A DNA stretch of 64,000 bases from CAXMQZ01 sp963719055 (GTDB lineage Bacteria; Acidobacteriota; Thermoanaerobaculia; Multivoradales; JAHEKO01), in NCBI GenBank assembly GCA_963719055.1, contig CAVRAU010000021.1:124001-188000 (forward strand), given 5' to 3'. Position numbers and translations under genes: made by a program. The stretch's first letter is position 1. The number at the start of each line of letters is the position of its first letter. Shown here in pieces: positions 19,325 to 31,756 of this stretch. A model generated the notes under the pieces. That model did no database searches, was not told the origin of the DNA, and saw only the letters and a list, made by a program, of their open reading frames with translations.

Positions 19325-21560
19325 TTACGACTCGGCTCGGACGACCAGATCCGCCAGCTGGTCGCACTGCACTTCGGTGAGCATGACGTCACCCAAGAAC
19401 TCGAGCAGTCTGCGGACGTGGTGGCGGAAGGGTCCCTTGAAGCGGGTCGATCCGTCGTCGAGGAGTCGCTCCAGCAAATCGAGCGAGGCGACGATGCGCT
19501 TCTCCAGAGAGTCTCCCGGCATGCCACCATCAGCTTCGAGCCGCGAGGCATCCTCGATCAGTGCGTCGTGATCCGCGTCCACCTCGACCGGGTCCGCAAG
19601 AGACCCTGCAGCCCTCATTGGCGGCGGGGAGAGCTTCTTCTGGAGGAATGGCAAGATTCCTCGTCGCTTGGCTGGGCGAGCGGAATCGGGAAAGCCGGCG
19701 GTGGCCAGGAGTCGCTCGATCCTGGGAGCTTCCGTATCCAAAAATGACGCGTCCGAAAGGGCAAGGACATCACCTGACATGCCGAAGTAGGCCCCCATCT
19801 CCAGATCCTGTGGCATTCCTACTGGAACCACGCGCGTCTGCGGAACTTCACCAGGCCTGTCACTCTCGCGCTGGACCACAGCTACCAAGGCCATCACCCG
19901 ACTTGCCAAACCGTACTTGCGGCTCAAGGCCTCGAGCATGCCGGCATCCTCGCCCTCGGGCTCACCGGTGATGCGAGATTCGGCCACCGTGATCTTGGCC
20001 GCCCCGTGAAGCAGCCAGAGTGTTTCCCCGAGCCCGGCGGGCGCCTCGACTACGGGCAACTGCAGATCGCCCTGCGCCCAGACCGCTGCCAACTCGTCCC
20101 CACTGCCGTCTTCGCGCACCAGCATCGGCTGACCGGGAAACACATCCTCGGTCGTCAGCGTTTCGCCGTCGGCTTGCACCCCGACATCGACCGCCACCGC
20201 CGGACTCACGGCTGCAAAGAGATCGAGCAACGCCAAGTCGACCCGCTCGCGAGCGGTCAGGAACCGAGACTGCCCCCCGGTCTCGCGACCGAGCTGCGAG
20301 AGAAACCGATCCTGACTGGCACTGCCGATCCCCAGAGCATGAATCCGCGCTCCGCAGCGCCGCGCCGATTTGAGGATTTTCGGAGTGCCAAAGACCTGAC
20401 CATCCGTCAGCACCAGCAGGTCGCCGCCTGCGCTGCCGAGCAGTCGCGCCGCCCTGTCCACCCCAGCGGCCAATTCAGTACCCGCCGCGCGAATCGATCT
20501 CGACAAGAAAATTCCTGGCGCTCTTCCGGTTCTTGTCCGAGGCGTCGAGCAGGTTGCGCGACAGGGCCTCGATTTCATTGTCGAACGCCACGATCGAGAA
20601 CAGATCATCGGGTCGCATCGCGCCGATACCCGCCTCGACGGCCTTCTTGGCTTGTGCCATGGCTCTGCCGCCCATCGATCCCGAACGGTCGAGCACAAAG
20701 ACCACTCGCCGAGGGTGCTCCTCATCGGACTTGCCAAAACGAGAAGAACCCAACAACGCCGAAATCGACCCCCCCGAAGACCAGGCCACACCCCAGGGCT
20801 CCTCCGCCTTGGCCTCGAGGACCAGATCGCGGTTGGGCACCTCTGCCTCGACGGCCATGCCTACTCGCCTGTCTGTACCCTCGCCGGCCACCGACACTCC
20901 GTGGGATGGCGAGGTCACGGCGCTCAGCCTCTGGCCGCCGATGAGCTGCAGGTCGAAGCCCACCGAGTGCAGATTGTCGGCCTCCTGCTTCCAGGTCGGC
21001 AGGATCAAATCGCCAAACTCTTCCCGGGGCAGCTCCATCTCGCCACCGCCAGGCCCCGAGATCGACCTGGTCTCCGCGTGATAGGCCGGTGCCAGCGTGA
21101 ACGGGAAGCGGAATCGAAACCCGTCGTCGTGCCGCTCGACGCCGGCGAGGATCTCGAGGATCACCCGCACGGTCTCCCCGGGCTGGAGATTGCCGACGGT
21201 CAGGTTCATCATGCCGTCGCCGTATTGACGGGCCAGGACGGCCAACGATCCCTCGTCGATCCCCTTCTCGTAGGTCTTGACGGCCTGGTCTACCGGCTGC
21301 AGATCGCTGGTGACCTCGAATCCTTCACCTTCGACCCGAAACGAGCGCAGGGCCGCATCCTGCGGCAGCATGAAGGCGTAAATCACCTCGACCGGTTTCG
21401 GCTCGGCGCTTTCAAACGTGTGCTCGACCAGCAGCCGCGCCCCAAAGGGTGTCGCCTTGCCGGTCAGCCAAAGCCGCTGCATCGCGAGCTTCAGGTCCTT
21501 GCCAGTCTCCTTCGACAGGGCCGTGTAACAACCCGTGGACTCTGTCAGTGGAAGGGTCAT
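19325..21560 (-). CDS. VIT and von Willebrand A domain protein (one frameshift)
   Basis: ATG 21560 overlaps the stop of the MerR gene as ATGA, with AAGGAGGA 8 nt upstream, so the two are coupled. Residues 1-150 form a VIT domain (LTGKATPFGARLLVEHTF, IYAFMLPQDAALRSF, YEKGIDEGSLAVLARQYGDG). A vWA domain follows with the metal-site motif FVLDRSGSMGG and later LLVLTDGQVFG. The frame breaks near 20490. The C-terminal region (LSRKYGLASRVMALVAV ... LLEFLGDVMLTEVQCDQLAD) is helical and is seen in bacterial inter-alpha-trypsin-like proteins. No signal peptide is present, so it is probably cytoplasmic. The function in bacteria is not established. Confidence 0.85.
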
Positions 21561-21979
21561 TTCATTCCTCCTTGGGTTTTGGGTCCATCCTCTGGATTCT
21601 CGAGTCGGCTGCCGAGCTCGGCCAGAGCCCGACGGATCTGACGCAGTCGCCAGGGAGCCTGATCGGCCCGCACTCGCACCTCTACCCCTTCACCGAGGGT
21701 GTAGGACCACCAGCTCTCAGGCTCGGGTAGGCTGATCGCTTCCTTCTCCTCGCCTCGCGCCGCGATCTCCGCCAGGGTCAGACCGTTGGACTGCAGATGC
21801 TGGATCTCCTGCAACCGCGCCAGATGAGCCGGCCCGTAGCTGGCGCCCCGCCCCGCCTTGTCCGGCCCCGGCAGCAACCCCCGACCGATATAGAACCGCA
21901 CCGTCCGCGCACTCAACCCCACCTCTTCGGCCATCTCGGCCAGGCTCCATTCCAGCTTCTCTGTTTCTGACCTTGCCAT
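21557..21979 (-). CDS. MerR-family transcriptional regulator
   Basis: 140 residues from ATG 21979. The N-terminal winged helix reads WSLAEMAEEVGLSARTVRFY then IGRGLLPGPDKAGRGASYGP, followed by HLARLQEIQHLQSNGLTLAE, all typical of MerR proteins. The C-terminal effector part is short and contains SWWSYTLGEGVEVRVRAD, with no metal-binding cysteines. It probably controls its own operon with the VIT-vWA gene. A consensus sigma-70 promoter lies directly upstream, and the -10 box ends 9 nt from the ATG, so the transcript should be almost leaderless. Confidence 0.9.
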   Translation of the reverse strand: MARSETEKLEWSLAEMAEEVGLSARTVRFYIGRGLLPGPDKAGRGASYGPAHLARLQEIQHLQSNGLTLAEIAARGEEKEAISLPEPESWWSYTLGEGVEVRVRADQAPWRLRQIRRALAELGSRLENPEDGPKTQGGMK

Positions 21980-21988
21980 CTCATCCTC

Positions 21989-22017
21989 AGTGTAGAGGAT
22001 AAATACGACAGTGTCAA
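21989..22017 (-). promoter_or_regulatory. strong sigma-70 promoter of the MerR/VIT-vWA operon
   Basis: On the minus strand TTGACA (22017-22012) is followed after exactly 17 bases by TACACT (21994-21989). Spacing and hexamers are near consensus; classic MerR-regulated promoters have a 19-20 bp spacer, so this one should be active without activation. Confidence 0.7.
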
Positions 22018-22079
22018 GTACTGACCTAATAATTACCAAGAATCACGGAATAGAGTCATCTCAAACCCAAAAATCCCCT

Positions 22080-22107
22080 CCAGACGTTTCCGCGGAAACG
22101 TTTCTGG
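22080..22107 (-). terminator. probable rho-independent terminator of the SnoaL-like gene
   Basis: The core ACGTTTCCGCGGAAACGT is a perfect 18-base palindrome, flanked by CCAG and CTGG. On the minus strand it is followed by GGAGGGGATTTTTGGG. It lies about 50 nt past the SnoaL-like stop. An operator for MerR is an alternative. Confidence 0.5.
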
Positions 22108-22158
22108 TACCGACCAGGCAAAGCCCTCGCCGGATTCGCAGCCGACTTTCTTGAATCC

Positions 22159-22614
22159 CTATTCGGCCGCAGGCATCGGCATGTCGTAGTTGAAGATGTC
22201 GTAGTGAATCTGCCACTTGCCGTCGACCATCTTGGCCACGTTGGCCCATTTGCCCTTGGCGATGGTGTTGCCCTCGGCGTCCATACCCTCGAACGTGCCG
22301 TGACCCATCGCCATCTCACCCATGACCATCATCTCAGCGGGCTCGATCTTGAGCTTGGCCATCCCTGATTCCATGCCTTGCACAATCTGGGCCTTGATGG
22401 CTTCCCGTCCGATCACGGCCGGTACATCAGGGGGCATCCGCATCCCGTCTTCCATGTACATGGCAACCACGGCATCCACGTCACCCTCGTTGTACGCCGC
22501 CTGCCAGACTTCCGCCAGCTTCTCGAACCCACCTTCATGGTGAGCAGCCCAAGCCCCCGAGCTCGCCAACAACGAAACGACTGCCAGACAGACAAAGACT
22601 CTCTTCTTCTCCAT
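22159..22614 (-). CDS. secreted SnoaL-like/DUF4440 (NTF2 fold) protein
   Basis: 151 residues. ATG 22614 follows AAGGAGG, with a signal peptide (MEKKRVFVCLAVVSLLASSG). The NTF2-fold pattern is clear: WQAAYNEGDVDAVVAMYMED, then VIGREAIKAQIVQGM and WQIHYDIFNYDMP. Such domains bind small molecules or act as enzymes of unknown specificity. The helical MGEMAMGHGTFEGM stretch is methionine-rich. Single gene with its own terminator; palindromic element and kinase K2 lie upstream. Confidence 0.82.
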   Translation of the reverse strand: MEKKRVFVCLAVVSLLASSGAWAAHHEGGFEKLAEVWQAAYNEGDVDAVVAMYMEDGMRMPPDVPAVIGREAIKAQIVQGMESGMAKLKIEPAEMMVMGEMAMGHGTFEGMDAEGNTIAKGKWANVAKMVDGKWQIHYDIFNYDMPMPAAE

Positions 22615-22748
22615 GACATCCTCCTTGGTTTCCCCAGCCCGGCGGGTCGCCCACCGAACGGACACACTGATTGATTTTTCGAAGAACCCCCGGACTGTAC
22701 GCCAATCGTCACGGGGATCACAACCCCAGGCTCGCAAGCCTCGGGCTC

Positions 22749-22774
22749 GTAGTGGCCGGCCTCCGTGCCGGCCT

Positions 22775-22785
<11 letters not shown>
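22749..22785. repeat. palindromic element overlapping the K2 stop
   Basis: GTAGTGGCCGGCCTCCGTGC then CGGCCTTCAGCCGCTAC. Outer arms GTAG.GG and CC.CTAC surround GGCCGGC/GCCGGCC. The right end lies in K2 coding sequence and supplies its last codons, including the TGA. Confidence 0.75.
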
Positions 22786-25217
<2,432 letters not shown>

Positions 25218-25225
25218 TCCCGTCG

Positions 25226-25231
25226 ATTGTA
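25226..25231 (-). promoter_or_regulatory. TACAAT box of K2
   Basis: TACAAT on the minus strand, 8 nt before ATG 25217, inside CTGGAAGTTCTACAATCG-like sequence (one base differs) that recurs before K3. Confidence 0.5.
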
Positions 25232-25277
25232 GAACTTCCAGCCAGTCGCTCGCAGGATCGGGCCCTTGTGCCTGACC

Positions 25278-25300
25278 GTCCGCCGGCCTTCAGCCGCTAC
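25278..25300. repeat. palindromic element, partial, overlapping the K3 stop
   Basis: GTCCGCCGGCCTTCAGCCGC then TAC matches the right half of 22749-22785. As in K2 it encodes the final codons and TGA of the kinase. Confidence 0.6.
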
Positions 25301-27831
25301 CGGTCTCGGCCAGGAAGCGCTCGTGGCACTCCTTGCCGGCTGCGCGGGCCGCGGCCCACCCATCCGCGAAGTCGGGGTCGGCGCGTAGACCGGCAAAGAG
25401 GGGGTCGGTTTCCATGAAGGGGTACGAGCAGTAGCCACCGTCGATAGCCCGCCGCAGCACCTCCAGACCGACCTCGTGCTCACCGACAAAGGCGAAGATG
25501 CTGGCGTTCCAGTAAACCTGTTCCGGGTCATTCAGGACGTCGGTAAAACCCAACTCTCGCTGTAGCACTTCCGGCTCCATGCTCCGGTCTTCCAACACGG
25601 GCTCGAGAGCCGCAGCCAAGATGGTGAAAGAGGTCTTCCCCGACAGCTCGAGCGCCTCCTCGAGTCTCCCCTGCCGCATCAACACGACGGCTCGGTTGCC
25701 GTAGTAGAAGTCGTTGTTTGGACTGAGGTTGAAAAACTGCTCAGCCCAGTCGTACCGACCCGCCAGATAGTTGGTGATCCCGCACGATCGAAAGCCCGGG
25801 TTGCTCGGGTCGAGCGCCAGGGCGGTGTCACAATCTCGTACCGATCGGTCGATTGCGCCGGCATAGCGCAAGAGATAGGCGCGAACGAAGTACACTCGAC
25901 CCACCCTGGGACGCTGCTCGATCAGCCGATTGGCAGCCTCATAGGCCCTGCCGAGCTCACCCCGCTCGACATCGATCATGATCATCCGGACCTGGGGCTC
26001 GATGAGCTCGGGGTCGAGCTCGACGGCCCGTTGAGCGGCCTCGACGGCGCGGTCGATGTCCTCGTCGGTGCCGCCACCGTACATGGCCAGATAGTGCCAG
26101 CGATTCGCCAGCTCTCCCCAGGCCGGCGCGTAGTTCGGGTCGAGCTCGACGGCTCGCTGCACCAGTTCCAAAGCCTCGTTGTTCGGGGCGGGATCCGAGC
26201 TCATCGGCAGGCTGCGCAGATAGAGGTCGTAGGCCTCCTCATTGCTGGGCAGGGTACCGGTCGAAGCGAGCGTGACCTCGGGGTCGAGAATCGGCATCAA
26301 TCCCTGCTCCACCGTCTCGGCCACCGCCTTGTCGAAGAGACAGTAGCTCCTGCGAGTTGACCACGACGCTATCGCGCCAGACCACGGCATTGCCGACGAC
26401 ATCGATGGCCTCGAGCGTCAAGCTCAGCTGATCCCCCTCCTGGAAGTACTGACCGGTCACGACATTGGCCACGCCAAGCTCTTGACCGAGTGTCGTGGGG
26501 TCACTGGCGGTGGTATCGAGCCGCGAAGTCGTCGAGAAGGGGCGAATCGCCAACCCTGAGCCGCGACTCAAGGCCGTCACGATCTCGTCCGGAACGGCTA
26601 GACGAAGGTAGTCCAACTCCTCGTCGGCGCTCAAGTTCGCAAAGGGGAGCACGGCGACCGTGCGCGGACCCTGCGATGCGGCGGCAATCGGGGCCACATC
26701 CGTCGTTTCAGTTGGTGCCAACGTCCTCTGGCCCTGCCACCAGAGCACGCCCATGACTGATCGCCAAGGCGCCGAAGACGATGGCGGCAACGAGCCCCCA
26801 TGGACGCCTGGCAACCGGCTGGGACCGCTCAGCCCCGATGCGGGTCCGGCGACGAACGCCGACGCCGGCGCTGCCGCTCACTGCCGAGCCAGAGCACTGG
26901 TAACGGTCCCACTCGCAGCTACTGGGCCACCGGTGTCCCGCCGGTCGTCGAGAGCTGTCCCGAGTCGACCTCGCCCCGCAGCCCTTCGAGCTCGTTGCGC
27001 ACATCCTTGGCCGACTGGTAGCGCCGCTCCGGATCCTTCTCGAGACAGTGCTGAATGATTCGCGCCAGGTGTCGCGGCAGATCGGCCCGCATCTCGACCA
27101 CCGAGGACGGCGTGTCCTTCAAGATGCTCGAGGCCAGCTCGATCCCCGAGTCGCCCTGAAAGGGCCGCTGCCCGGTGACCATCTCATACAGCAGAGATGC
27201 CGAACGAGAAGATGTCGGTGCGCGAGTCGACTTCCACGCCCTTGAGCTGCTCTGGGGACATGTAGGGCGCCGTGCCCATCACCGTGCCCTCGCCAGTCAG
27301 AGCCGCCGATTGGGTTGGCGCCTCGGTCGCCGCATCCTGGAGGGCTATCGGTCCAGTCTCGGTCGCCAGCTTCGCCAGACCGAAGTCCAGCACCTTGATC
27401 TGGCCGTCCTCGGTGACCATCACGTTGGCGGGTTTGAGATCGCGGTGGGTGATCCCCTTCTCGTGCGCCGCCGCCAGGGCATCGGCCATGGGAATGGCGT
27501 AGGCGAAGACCTCGGCCAGCGGCAACCCTCCCGGCGGGATGAGCCGATCCAGGCTTTTGCCCTCGACTCGCTCCATGACGATCAAACGCCGACCCTCGGC
27601 CTCTTCGACATTGAACAGCGTGACGATATTCGGGTGATTGAGCGAGGCGACCGCGCGGGCCTCCCTCCTGAACCGCTCGAGCCGCTCCGGGTTCTCCTCC
27701 ATCACCGCCGGCATGACCTTCAACGCCACCTCCCGGCCGAGCTCCGTATCCTCGGCCAGATACACCTCCCCCATCCCACCCTCACCGAGCTTCGACAGAA
27801 TCTTGTAGCGCGAAAGCGTCTTGCCAATCAT
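25290..27831 (-). CDS. K3: Ser/Thr kinase, tandem paralogue of K2 (about four frameshifts)
   Basis: It starts at ATG 27831 with MIGKTLSRYKILSKLGEGGM; the kinase domain is unbroken to DIFSFGI (HRDLKPANVMV, VLDFGLAKLA, APYMSPEQLKG). Frame breaks then fall near 27190, 26925, 26750 and 26335. Between them VTGQRPFQGDSGIELASSIL, a TolB-like domain (RTVAVLPFANLSADEELDYL) and a long TPR region (NNEALELVQRAVELDPNYAP ... AWGELANRWHYL) are all recognisable. The end repeats GKECHERFLAETGSG of K2. The juxtamembrane region around 26750-26920 is the worst preserved. It is either a decaying copy or affected by indel errors. Confidence 0.8.
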
Positions 27832-27843
27832 GTTCGTGGGCCG

Positions 27844-27849
27844 ATTGTA
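27844..27849 (-). promoter_or_regulatory. TACAAT box of K3
   Basis: TACAAT on the minus strand, 12 nt before ATG 27831, within CTGGAAGTTCTACAATCG, nearly the same as at K2. Confidence 0.5.
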
Positions 27850-27869
27850 GAACTTCCAGCTCCCGATTC

Positions 27870-27919
27870 GTAGGGGCGGGGCTTGTCCCCGCCTGGGAGG
27901 GCGCGAGGCCCTCCCCTAC
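27870..27919. repeat. palindromic element, full-length long form
   Basis: This is one of the two best-preserved copies: GTAGGGGCGGGGCTTGTCCC, CGCCTGGGAGGGCGCGAGG, CCCTCCCCTAC. There are two hairpins (GGCGGGG/CCCCGCC and GGGAGGGC/GGCCCTCCC), and the outer ends GTAGGGG and CCCCTAC pair with each other. Confidence 0.85.
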
Positions 27920-27933
27920 ATCGAAGCTCTGAA

Positions 27934-27956
27934 GGGTCGGGCCTCGGCGCCCGACC
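27934..27956. repeat. palindromic element, short form
   Basis: GGGTCGGGCCTCGGCGCCCG then ACC: arms GGTCGGGC and GCCCGACC around CTCGGC, in the K3-PilZ intergenic gap. Confidence 0.8.
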
Positions 27957-27970
27957 GTCAGGCGATACAG

Positions 27971-28669
27971 CTAATCCTGCTGGTGTTCGGCGACGAAGTC
28001 GGCCAGCCTGACCCGGCCACCATCAGAGAATTCGAGAAACCGGATCGCCAAGCCCTCGACCGGGTCGAATCCGGGAACCGTATGGCGCAAGACTTCCCCT
28101 GTCGCTTCGATCGGCTCCGAGTCTTCCGGCAGGGAGAGGGTCAGCTGCACTCTGGTCTTGAGCGGCAGGAAGCGCCCGGTGCGGATCAACATCCCCGCCT
28201 CCGAGACGTTGACCGTTTGGCAGAAGAGCTGAATCGATCCCTGCTCCAGCCGGGCCGCGAGCTCTACCCCGAGACGAGCCTTGGCTCGCATGGCCACGCC
28301 GATGAGCTCCGTCAGCGCCATCTGAATCTGCTCCGGCGCCTCATCGATACAGCAGGCCTGAGCCAGATCCCCGTCCAGGAAGTCGGCGACCGCATCCAGC
28401 CGATCGTCCCGCGTCAGGATCAGCATCGGCGACCGAACACACACCGACATCGGGCCGCGAATCGACTTGACGAACTCTGAGAACTCGATGTCCGGCAGAG
28501 GATACTGGACCAATATCAGGTCATAGAGCGAGTCCGCCGACAGCGTCAACGCGTGTTGGCCGCTGTGGACCCTCGTGATCTCGACATTCGATCTGGAGAC
28601 CAGGGGCTGGATCTGATCGAAAACGACTTCGCTGGCGAGCGTGACAAGTATGGTCAAGCGTTCGGACAT
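27971..28669 (-). CDS. response-regulator-like plus PilZ domain protein
   Basis: 232 residues. Residues 1-120 follow a receiver-like alternation (LTILVTLASEVVFDQIQPL, YDLILVQYPLPDIEFSEFV, PMLILTRDDRLDAVADFL) but lack the canonical acidic pocket and phospho-acceptor Asp. The C-terminal 105 residues form a PilZ domain with the c-di-GMP-binding RxxxR (RAKAR) and NVSEAGM (D/NxSxxG), so c-di-GMP binding is plausible. This links to the GGDEF-EAL protein encoded 6 kb away. It lies between kinases K3 and K4 on the same strand but with palindromic elements on both sides, so it is probably a separate unit. Confidence 0.8.
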   Translation of the reverse strand: MSERLTILVTLASEVVFDQIQPLVSRSNVEITRVHSGQHALTLSADSLYDLILVQYPLPDIEFSEFVKSIRGPMSVCVRSPMLILTRDDRLDAVADFLDGDLAQACCIDEAPEQIQMALTELIGVAMRAKARLGVELAARLEQGSIQLFCQTVNVSEAGMLIRTGRFLPLKTRVQLTLSLPEDSEPIEATGEVLRHTVPGFDPVEGLAIRFLEFSDGGRVRLADFVAEHQQD

Positions 28670-28788
28670 GGCAGCGCTGCTCCCTCCTCACTGGCTCACG
28701 GAAATCCATCGTCAACTGCAGTAGCCAGCTAAGAGATAGCACTCCGTGAATATTTTCGAAACACCCAATCGGGTAGGAGGGTCGGAGC

Positions 28789-28815
28789 GCCGGCCGGCAC
28801 AGAGACCGGCCGCTA
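28789..28815. repeat. palindromic element supplying the K4 stop codon
   Basis: GCCGGCCGGCACAGAGACCG then GCCGCTA. On the minus strand the TAG at its end (28815-28813) is the stop of K4 (..ENFL then TAG). Confidence 0.8.
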
Positions 28816-31596
28816 CAGGAAGTTCTCGATCAGGACGGCATCCCGGGACAACTCGCCTCGGGTGAAGACGAGGGTCTCACCGTCGGGGGCCAGCCCGTAC
28901 CAGTACATCCGGCGGTCATCGAAGTCGGTGAGTCGCTCGGGCTCGCCGCCGTCCAAGGGCAGCCGCCACAGATTGGCGCGGTCTCGGGGCATGGTGTTGG
29001 TCAGCAGCGACCCGGCCATCCTGGCGTCCAGCGCAGGAGCGTGCCGGCATAGAAAGGCTCGGCCTCCAGCTCGATCTCCATCTCTCCCCCTTCGAACGCC
29101 GCAACTCCGATCTTGAAGGAGTCGTCCCTCGGGGTCGAGAAATAGAAGGCGATCCGCGAGTTGTCGGGCGAGACCACGGGCAAGAACGACTCGCGATCGA
29201 TGACCAACTCCGGCGTTCCGCCATCGAGCGGAACCCGCCAGATCTTCGTGTATACCCTCGGTCAAGGCCTGGTAGACCACCCATTTCCCGTCGGGAGAGA
29301 TCGTCGGGCTTGCCCCACTGGAGGCCCTCGGCGAGGAACTGGGAATTGCTCCGTCGGCGTCCAACCGCCGGATCCTGAAACCCGAGGGAGTCGAGGTCCG
29401 GACCACGATCCTGCCGTCCGGTGCCACGCTCAGGTAGCGATCGCCCTCTTCGTCGTCCGTCAAGCGCTGCCGGTCGGAACCGTCAGCGCTCATGACCGCG
29501 AGATCCAGCTTCCCGCCTCGAGGGTCTGGTAGACGATGCGACCGTCGGGAGTGAAATCGAATCCGAAGATCCCATCGAGGCGCGACCGCGAGATCTTCTG
29601 CGGGCGCTCGCTGCCATCGAGTCGGCATAGACCACATGTCCGATCTCGCCGTGGCAGGGAATCGTCACCAGGGACTTGCCGTCCGCCGTCAGACTGATGA
29701 CGCGGTAGTCGAAGAGATCCGAGGTCAGCTGACGCGCCTCCCCTCCGGATACGGCACCATACCAGACCTGCGCGTCGTTGTTGCCTGCTGTCTCGGCAAT
29801 GGCCAGCAGTCCGTCTCCCGTCGGGCAGCCAGCCGACCATGGCGGACCATTGCCACTCTGGCTGCGCGGTCCACTCGATCTCCCCGGTCTCGGCATCGAC
29901 GGCCACCAACCGGGCTCGCCGTTGCCCTTCTGCGGTTGAGGATGGAAGTCGCGATCAGCCTACCATCGGGCGACCAGGACGGGCGCCGTATGAAAGATCG
30001 GCGCCACCAAGCTCGGGAAACTCGAAGGTCGCCAGGACTCCAGGCTCGCTCCCATCCGAGTTGGCGACCATGATCGAGCTCTGGTTCTGTTCCGGATGAC
30101 TGGCGACGATCCAGGCCATCCTGGGCGCCATCGGGTGAGAAGGTCGGGGCACTGTCGAGTCGCGTCACCAGCTTCCTGGGCGAGCCGCCCAGTGTCGAGA
30201 TCTGGTACATGGACCCCGTTGGAGTCTTCATCGCTCTTGACTCCAAACACCACCGCGGTGCTCTCGGGATTGAAGTCATTCCCCAATAGGCGACGGGCCG
30301 GGATTCGATCAGCTGCAGGCTCTGTGCGCCTCCCACCTGGCGCAGGTTCAGGCTCTGCTCGCCCTGGAGCGACTCGACGATAGACCACGTACTTGCCGTC
30401 GGGTGAGATGGCCGCAGAGGTGACGAGGCCGCTGCCGGTGATCGGCGTTTGGTGAGAGCCGCCGGCGCGACAGCCTCCTCGACAGGCGCGGCCGTCTGAC
30501 GACCCAGCGTCCAGAACAAGGCTGCAACCCCGAGGAGAGCGGCGCACTGCGATGGCCGCCCACAGAACGGGGGATCGCTTCTCGCCTGCCGGCTGCTGAT
30601 CGCGGCTGGCACCTGGCCTGAGACCACCGTCGGCAGACTCGAATCAGAATCCAGATCCCGCCGCAGCGCCTTGAGATCGACCACCAGATCCCGAGCACTC
30701 TGGTAGCGGTCGTCCGGTGATTTGGCCAGGGCCTTGCGCAGGATCCACTGGAGCTGCAGCGGTGCGTCGGGCACCCTCCGCTCCAATGGATCGGGTTCTG
30801 AATGAAGGATCTTGTGCAGCGTGTCGATCGTCGAGTCGCCTGGAAAGGCACGAACACCGGTCGCCGCCTCGTAGAGGATGCTGCCGAGCGAGAAGATGTC
30901 CGACCGTGCATCGACCACCTGCCCCTGTGCCTGCTCGGGGGACATATAGGGCGCAGTACCCATCACCAGCCCCGCTTCGGTGAGCGTTGCCATCTGCGTC
31001 GCCTCTGCCTCCGGCATCTCCGTCGATTCCACCGCCAACTTGGCCAGGCCAAAGTCCAACACCTTGATGCGACCGTCGCCAGTCAGCATGACATTGGCAG
31101 GCTTCAAGATCCCGATGAACAATCCCCTTGTCGTGCGCCGTCGCCAGAGCTTCGGCAATCGGCAATGCGACGTCCAGGACTTTGGCCAACGGCCAGCCCC
31201 CAGGCGGCAATGCCTGATCGAGACTCTCGCCCTCCACCAGCTCCATCACGAGGAAATGAAGGGCTCCGATACTTGTAGGGGAGGGCCTTGCGCCCTCCGG
31301 GAGGGGTCAAGCCCCTCCCCTACATCGCCCACCGCTTCCGCCCCATTCCGCTCGGCCGCCTCTGCCGATTCGATGGCGTACAACGTCACGATGTTCGGAT
31401 GGTTCAACGCTGCCACCGCTTCGGCCTCGCGCCGAAACCGCTCCAAACGCTGCGGATCCTGCGCCATCGCCGGCGGCAACAGCTTGAGTGCCACCTCGCG
31501 CTTCAGCTCCAGATCCTCGGCTCGATATACCTCACCCATGCCGCCCTCACCTAGCTTGGCGGTGATCGTGAAATGAGAGAGTGTCGTACCGATCAT
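28813..31596 (-). pseudogene. K4: heavily frameshifted Ser/Thr kinase with beta-propeller and an inserted palindrome
   Basis: The working start is ATG 31596 (MIGTTLSHFTITAKLGEGGM). At 31275-31323 a palindromic element lies in the hinge, read in frame as DVGEGLDPSRRAQGPPLQ; just after it one base is missing (near 31253), before FLVMELVEGESL. Later fragments in shifting frames are IVHRDL, LKPANVMLTGDGRIKVLDFG, PYMSPEQAQG and DIFSLGSILYEAATG. Propeller pieces follow (ISPDGKWVVYQ, APDGETLVFTRGELS), ending at TAG 28813. Roughly ten frame changes occur between 31110 and 29000, far more than in its neighbours, so true decay is likely, although a poor assembly patch cannot be excluded. Confidence 0.75.
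31275..31323. repeat. full palindromic element inside the K4 kinase domain
   Basis: 49 bases: GTAGGGGAGGGCCTTGCGCC, CTCCGGGAGGGGTCAAGCC, CCTCCCCTAC. Both hairpins and both TAG/CTA ends are perfect. On the minus strand it sits after GGCGAT and encodes part of the hinge loop between ATIES-type strand beta-4 and FLVMELVEG. Confidence 0.85.
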
Positions 31597-31606
31597 CGTC
31601 CCGATC

Positions 31607-31656
31607 GGCCGGGCGCTGTAGCCACGGGTCACTGTGCCCGCGGTTTGCCGGCCGCT
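31607..31656. repeat. palindromic element between duplicated K4 starts
   Basis: On the minus strand it reads GCGGCCGGCAAACCGCGGGC then ACAGTGACCCGTGGCTACAG and CGCCC, a degenerate two-hairpin copy very similar to the element at 34799-34840. It separates the working K4 start from the second start copy. Confidence 0.6.
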
Positions 31657-31668
31657 TCAACCTTGTCG

Positions 31669-31727
31669 CGTGTGATACCGATCATCGTCCCGATCGGCGT
31701 GTCGTACCGATCATCGTCCCGATCGGC
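31669..31727 (-). repeat. two extra copies of the K4 start region
   Basis: CCGATCGGGACG-ATGATCGGTA, the sequence around the working K4 start (31608-31581), recurs twice, with ATGs at 31685 and 31714. They open mini-ORFs MIGITRDKVEAAGKPRAQ and MIGTTRRSGR, each closed by TGA. Together with the GTG relic at 31774 the kinase start exists four times. Confidence 0.75.
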
Positions 31728-31743
31728 CGGCCAGAGGCCGGCC
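31725..31743. repeat. palindromic element, perfect short copy
   Basis: GGCCGGCCAGAGGCCGGCC: 8-bp arms around AGA, next to the promoter-proximal relic K4 start. Confidence 0.75.
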
Positions 31744-31756
31744 GTTAAACCTTCTC

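Noticed and set aside
27870..27919. Palindromic elements as ordinary rho-independent terminators
   Set aside because: No T-runs follow the stems, and copies occur inside coding sequence and upstream of promoters, so simple termination cannot be the whole explanation.
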